A program made the position numbers and the translations under genes. From contig NC_058521.1 of the NCBI RefSeq assembly GCF_904849725.1, positions 95,342,244 to 95,406,243 on the forward strand: DNA of 64,000 bases. The letters are read 5' to 3'. Source of the DNA: Hordeum vulgare subsp. vulgare. Lineage: Eukaryota; Streptophyta; Magnoliopsida; Poales; Poaceae. Position 1 is the first letter of the stretch. Each line of letters opens with the position of its first letter. Positions 58,848-64,000 of this stretch are shown one piece after another. The notes under the pieces were generated by a model. It did no database searches and had not been told where the DNA came from. It worked only from the letters and a program-made list of their open reading frames with translations.

Positions 58848-60445
58848 TTCTACGGCAACAAAAGACCTTCCCTGGCAACGGTGCCAGGAATCCTTCTGCT
58901 ACGGGCTACACCTATAGGGACTTCCTTGGCAAATATACAAAGGATTCCCCCGCGGCCTTGGAGCCTTGCGTTGGTGTTCCCTTGAAGAGGAAAGGGTGAT
59001 GTAGCATAGCGGCGGTAAGTATTTTCCTCAGTTTGATAACCAAGGTATCAATCCAGTAGGAGGATCGCGTCAAGTCACAAGTACCCGCACAAACACAAAG
59101 AGCTTGCACCCAACGCTATGAAGGGGTTGTCAATCCCTTATAGATTGTTTGCAAAGTGAGAACTGAAAGCAAAAAGTAAACAAAGCAAAGTAAAAGTGAA
59201 AGTGGAGACGATAGTTGTGAATAGACCCAGGGGCCGTAGTGTTCACTAGTGGCTTCTCTCATGAAAGCAAGTAGACGGTGGGTGAACGAATTACTGTCGA
59301 GCAATTGATAGAACCGCGCAAAGTCATGACGTTATCTATGGCAATGATCATATCTATAGGCATCACGTCCAAAACAAGTAGACCAATACTTTTTGCATCT
59401 ACTACTATTTCTCCACACGTCGACCGTTGTCCAGCATGCATCTAGTGTATTAAGTTCATAAGAACAGAGTAACGCCTTAAGCATGATGACATGATGTAGA
59501 TGGACAATCTCAAATCTATGATGAAAGGCCATCTTATTACCCTTGATGGTAACAACACGACCCGTGCCTTGCTGCCCCTTCTGTCACTGGGAAAGGTCAC
59601 CGCATGGTATGCACCCAAAGCCAAGCACTTCTCCCATTGCAAGAATCATAGATCTAGTTGGCCAAACAAAACCCAAGACTCGGAGAGACTTACAAGGATA
59701 TCAAATCATGCATATAAGAAATCAGCAAAGACTCAAATATAATTCATAGATAATCTGATCACAAATCCACAATTCATGGGATCTCGACAAACACACCGCC
59801 AAAGAGGATTAAATCGGATAGATGTCCATGAAGATCATGGAGACCTTTGTATTGAAGATCCAAGAGAGAGAAGAATCCATCTAGCTACTAACTACGGACT
59901 AGTAGGTCTGAAGTGGACTACTCGCGAGTCATTGGAGAGGCGATGATGTTGATATAGAAGCCCTCCAACTCCAAAGTCCCCTCTGGCAGGGTACCGGGAA
60001 GGGTCTCCAGATGATATCTCACGGAAACGGAACCTTGCGGCGGCGGAAAAGTGCTTTCGTGGACACCCGGATTTTTTCTGGGAATTTAGGGAATATATAG
60101 GCGAAAGAGCTAGAGCAGGGGAGCGCCAGGGAGGCCACAAGCCTCGTCGCCACGGGCCCCCCTGGCCACGGCGTCAGGGCTTGTGGGATCCCATCCTTGT
60201 CCCTCAAGTCCCCCGATCTTATTTTGTTCTGGAAAATTTTATTTCGGGGATTTTATTCCGTTTGGACTCCGTTCCAAAATCAGATCTGAAAAGAGTCAAA
60301 AACACAGAAAACACAGGAACTGGCACTTGACACTAAATTAATAAGTTAGTCCCAAAAAACATATAAAAGGTAAATAAAACATCCAAAGTTGACAAGATAA
60401 CATCATGAAACCATAAAAAATTATAGATACGTTTGAGGCGTATCA
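58848..60445 (-). repeat. 5' LTR of the 53521-60445 element
   Basis: The plus-strand left end is TTCTACGGCAAC (TG changed to TT) and the right end TTTGAGGCGTATCA. A TATATA box is at 60094-60099 on the minus strand. A second primer-site-like sequence lies inside the LTR near its end (58871-58886). Confidence 0.92.
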
Positions 60446-61405
60446 AGCAACTCTACATAGCAAAGTTTGTCCAATGATGCTGAAACTTTGCACGAGTGTC
60501 TAATACCTCAAATGAGGGTTCCACACCAAAAGTAGGATTTGTGGGACTTAGTTTGACCACACTCTCTTTGGAAGGGGCATATCTGGTCAAATGGTGGTGT
60601 TTTCAAGTTTACAAAGCTAAACTTGACCAATGGAGCTCAAACTTGGTGAAACTCCATGTTTTAGCGCCAAACCCAAACCTGTTAAGTTGCACCACCAGTG
60701 GTGGGGTGCAACTACCCCAAACCACTGTCGAGCACCTTCTGGCAGATGGGTAAAAGCCCCTTTAACCCATAGCTAAACCCAAACCCTTTGCTCCAAACTC
60801 TCAGATCAGGTGGCCAGTATCAATGCCCAACCCCAGTCAACTGGCCCCTCACTGGTTCAAAGTGGAAATGACAAAAAACCCAATCTAAGCTTCAGTTCAA
60901 AGCTGACAGCACCAGTATTCCTTGTCTCCCTTGACCAGCCGAGGAAACCACGGGACCCCAACGGCTAGCCTCACTCCCAGCCAGTGCCAGGACATGCTAG
61001 ACACGTCCAAAGTGCCTCAGATCTCACCAACATGTCGTGGCATGCCAAAACTGCACTCTGGGCGCGCTACAGGAAGCCACCAAGGTGGAGGCGAAGCTCT
61101 CGGCCAGTTCCAGCCTCCCTCGAGGTGTCCAACCTCTTCACTGACAACCCCTCTGCACCGAGCGACCATCAAGGCCCTTCCTCTCCCGCGCTAGAGCTCG
61201 TGCAACGCGTCCCCGCGCGCACCAGAACCGGCTAAGGTTGCGCGGCCACTGATGCTCGACTCCTCTCTCTTCCTCTGTTGCAGATGGTTTTGGCACTCCA
61301 AAACCTCGTCCTGAGACCGTGGTTTTGACCCGAGCCCCTCTCTGCACCCCCATGCGTGCCACGGTGAGTCACCAGCGCTCCCGAATCGGCTCACCGTCAC
61401 GGGCC

Positions 61406-61413
61406 TATAAATA
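61406..61413 (+). promoter_or_regulatory. TATA box of the third Gypsy LTR
   Basis: TATAAATA in GGGCCTATAAATATCC, followed by a C-rich leader; the same layout as in other long Gypsy LTRs. Confidence 0.65.
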
Positions 61414-63048
61414 TCCCTCCCCTCACTCCAGCACCCCTCAAATAGCTTCGCCACGACCACTAGCACCTCCCTAACAACACCAACAAGCCAGCAGAGCCCG
61501 AGTGCTCGAGATCGACCGAGGCCCCTCTGCCTAGGAGCTTCGGTCGATCTCCGGGTACACGACGGCTCCTCTGACCCTCGACCCACCAAACTGATCCCCT
61601 CGACCTCAGGAAGCTTTCCCCCAACTTTCCCAAGCATTTTCGTGCCCCTAGCTACCCTCTCGACCACCTCCCGAAACTCCTCCGCCGCGGCCTCCTCGTC
61701 GCCGGCGAACCCGTGCCTCTCCGTCGTTGTTCCGACCACCAGCATGTAGGCGACGACGAGCCGAACCCATTTTTGTCCCCGTTGGGGCTTGAGAATGTCG
61801 ACAGCCTCGCCGGCGTGCTCCCCCTCCTCTCTGGCCAGAGGTAGGAGACGACCCCGACAGGTGTGCCCCACCTGTCGGTGGCCCAGCTCTCTCCCCCTTG
61901 CTACCCGCAGACGCTGACCGCAGGGCCCCACACGTCAGGTTCAAACCTGACGGCGCGCCTTGGGCCGGCCCAGTTCCAGGCCGAGCCAGGCCAGGGACTT
62001 AGCCCATTTTTCTTTTGTTTTTAAAATCTGATTTCAAAGATTTTTATAAAAATATTTAACCAGTTTAAAAATATAATTTGTCCACTGATATTCTTCTAAA
62101 AATATGTAGTATTTAATGAGACCTTTGGATGAATTCTTCAGCAACTATTCTGTTTTACAATAATAAAAAGGACTAAATTGGAATTGATTTGCTTCTATTT
62201 GGTTGATTTTAAAAATGTTCCTTTATTGGAATCAGAGGCAATTATTTTTCAAAATAACCACTTAGATTTATCAGTAATAAAGAACATTTTTAAAATGACT
62301 TTGTGATCTGTTTTTGAGTGAGATATTTCTTATTTATTCTTTTGACGATGATAGAAAATCCGTGTGACGAGGGAATCGGAGTGGAAGACCTCGAAGACCC
62401 CGGATACCTAGCTGACCAAGGCAAGGAGCCCTGTGACCATGACTAAGCATAAGTTATATTGCATGTTAGTTTAGCAAGTATTTCCGTTGCATATGATCAT
62501 AAGTGCCAGTAAATCATTGAAGTGATGTTACCGATGGCTCCTCCGGAGCACATGCATTGAGCTTGATCCTACCACCTATGAGGGTCATGCTAATATCATG
62601 TTTACAAGTAAAGTTAGAATAGCATTAGCATGATCATGATGATGACATAAATCAAGGGTTTAAGAAAACCCCGTCGGGTGCCACTAATGCCCGAGGGTGA
62701 TGATCAGTTAGGTGGCCACTATCGGAGAAGTGGTGCACCAGGTATTTTGTGTGAGTATGGTTTCGTAAATGGGATTAGATTAATGATGTGTCGACCGTCC
62801 CAATGTTACCTGTACGACCACGTTACCCCTTTATTGGACGGGGCCTTGTTGATTACTCTGGTGGGTGCTAGCAAAGAGCCACATTACTAGTGGCGCGAGT
62901 GATATATGTGGTCACTCTCATGATGGAGTCGTGCGAGGTAAGGCGACTATGCCATTTCTATGAGTTCCAGGCACACTGTTGGTCTCCGCATGGTTGATAT
63001 TGTCCAGAGTCGATGCTCGTAAGACGTACAACATGTGGGGTGGGTTCC

Positions 63049-64000
63049 TGCTACCTCTTGAGCTTGCGTTGGTTTTTCCCTTGAAGATGAAAGGGTGATG
63101 CAGCACAATAGCAGTAAGTATTTCCCTCAGTTTGAGAACCAAGGTATCAATCCAGTAGGAGTATCAAGGCAAGTGTCTAGAGTACCTGCACAAACACAAA
63201 CAAGCTTGCACCCAACGCTATAAAGGGGTTGTCAATCCCTTCAAGATTGATTGCAAAGTGAGATCTGAAGGCGGAAAGTGCAACAAAGTAAAAGTGTAAG
63301 GCTGAAAATATCATGTGAATTAGACCCGGGGGCCATAGTGTTCACTAGAGGCTTCTCTCATGATAGCAAATATTATGGTGGGTGAACGAATTACTGTCTA
63401 GCAATTGATAGAACCGCGCAAAGTCATGACGATATCTAAGGCAATGATCATACATATAGGCATCACGTCCGAGACAAGTAGACCGATACTTTCTGCATCT
63501 ACTACTATTACTCCACACATCGACCGATATCCAGCATGCATCTAGTGTATTGAGTTCATAACAAACAGAGTAATGCTTTAAGCAAGATGACATGATGTAG
63601 AGGGATAAATTCATGAAATAGATATAAACCCCATCTTTTTACCCTTGATGGCAACAACACGATGCATGCCTCGCTACCCCTTCTGTCACTGGGTGAGGAC
63701 ACCGCACGGTATGAACCCAAAACCAAGCACTTCTCCCATTGCAAGAACTGTAGATCAAGTTGTCAAACGAAACCCACAACTCGAAGAGAATTACAAGGAT
63801 ATGAAATCATGCATATAAGAGATCAGAAGAAACTCAAATAAGATTCATAGATAATCTGATCATAAATCCACAAATCATTGGATCTCGACATACACACCAC
63901 AAAAGAGGATTACATCGGATAGATCTCCATGAAGATCATGGAGAACTTTGTATTGAAGATCCAAGAGAGAGAAGAAGCCATCTAGCTACTAGCTATGGAC
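63049..64000 (-). mobile_element. LTR of another Athila-type element, cut by the window edge
   Basis: The left terminus TGCTACCTCTTGAGC is the canonical LTR end of this group. From CCCTTGAAGATGAAAGGGTG (63076) on it is collinear with 53650-54560. The five bases before it are GTTCC. The same minus orientation as the 53521 element but a different boundary shows an independent insertion into the same Gypsy LTR. Confidence 0.85.

Larger units (their letters stand above)
53521..60445 (-). mobile_element. Athila-type non-autonomous LTR element, complete
   Basis: LTRs 53521-55117 (1597 bp) and 58848-60445 (1598 bp) flank a 3730-bp internal region without gag, RT or integrase. AGCAA duplicates flank it exactly (53516-53520 and 60446-60450). 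On the minus strand the LTR starts TGATACGCCTC and ends CCGTAGCA. In about 195 bp compared by hand the LTRs differ at 12 positions (about 6%). It needs proteins in trans. Confidence 0.93.
52851..64000 (+). repeat. LTR of a third long-LTR Gypsy element, running off the right edge
   Basis: Starts TGTGACACCC after CTTGT (candidate duplication). It is continuous as 52851-53515 and 60451-63048 once the Athila-type insertion (53516-60450) is removed. A plus-strand TATA box lies at 61406-61413, with a GC-rich leader after it. A second Athila-type LTR enters at 63049. The end of this LTR and the internal region are outside the window. Minus-strand open frames at 61191-61944 are antisense to the leader and unsupported. 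Confidence 0.7.

Noticed and set aside
61191..61944. A 246-codon and a 98-codon minus-strand frame
   Set aside because: Antisense to the GC-rich leader of a Gypsy LTR that has a plus-strand TATA box; composition explains the open frames.
1..64000. CRISPR arrays, bacterial operons, phage, tRNA or rRNA genes, host protein genes
   Set aside because: No regularly spaced short repeats with unique spacers, no tRNA-like fold or rRNA motifs, and every convincing coding region belongs to a transposable element.

Overview
The window looks like a gene-free intergenic segment of a Triticeae grass chromosome (wheat, Aegilops, barley or rye group). Virtually every base belongs to a nested transposable element. 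The lineage call rests on LTRs of the Angela/BARE-1/WIS Copia type, on Athila-type and chromovirus Gypsy elements with long LTRs, and on large CACTA (En/Spm) transposons. I found no host gene, tRNA, rRNA, CRISPR array or bacterial-style operon.

Left part (1-17.3 kb): a minus-strand Athila-type Gypsy element with a decayed gag-protease-RT-RNase H-integrase. A full-length Copia element (3212-11929, target-site duplication CCACC) splits its integrase, and a 469-bp solo LTR (16576-17044, duplication CTCAC) sits in its 5' LTR. Middle (17.3-33.3 kb): a plus-strand chromodomain Gypsy (chromovirus). Its gag is interrupted by an Angela-type solo LTR (20291-22106, duplication GGAAT). Its 3' LTR carries a MITE, a Helitron-like gene-fragment segment and a CACTA element (29344-33103, duplication TTA) that holds a broken B3-like gene.

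Right part (33.3-64 kb): a nest five levels deep. A non-autonomous Athila-type internal region (33270-35688) was entered by a second long-LTR Gypsy (LTR 35689-39463). That was entered by CACTA-A (from 39609), which was entered separately by CACTA-B (42605-52078) and by a third long-LTR Gypsy (LTR from 52851). The third Gypsy LTR was entered by an Athila-type non-autonomous element (53521-60445, duplication AGCAA) and by a further one starting at 63049.

The most notable item is CACTA-B. It has 14-bp terminal inverted repeats, a CCT target-site duplication, and an uninterrupted 1106-residue TNPD-type transposase. It also has a four-exon gene whose splice joins restore a C48/Ulp1-like protease triad, and an intact, oppositely oriented acidic ORF. 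An internal cluster of the terminal-type repeat motif lies between two apparent promoters, one with a TATA box and one with five TTCCCGC sites at exact 15-bp spacing. It reads as a recently inserted and possibly autonomous three-gene element. Activity and family identity are inference; only sequence was read.
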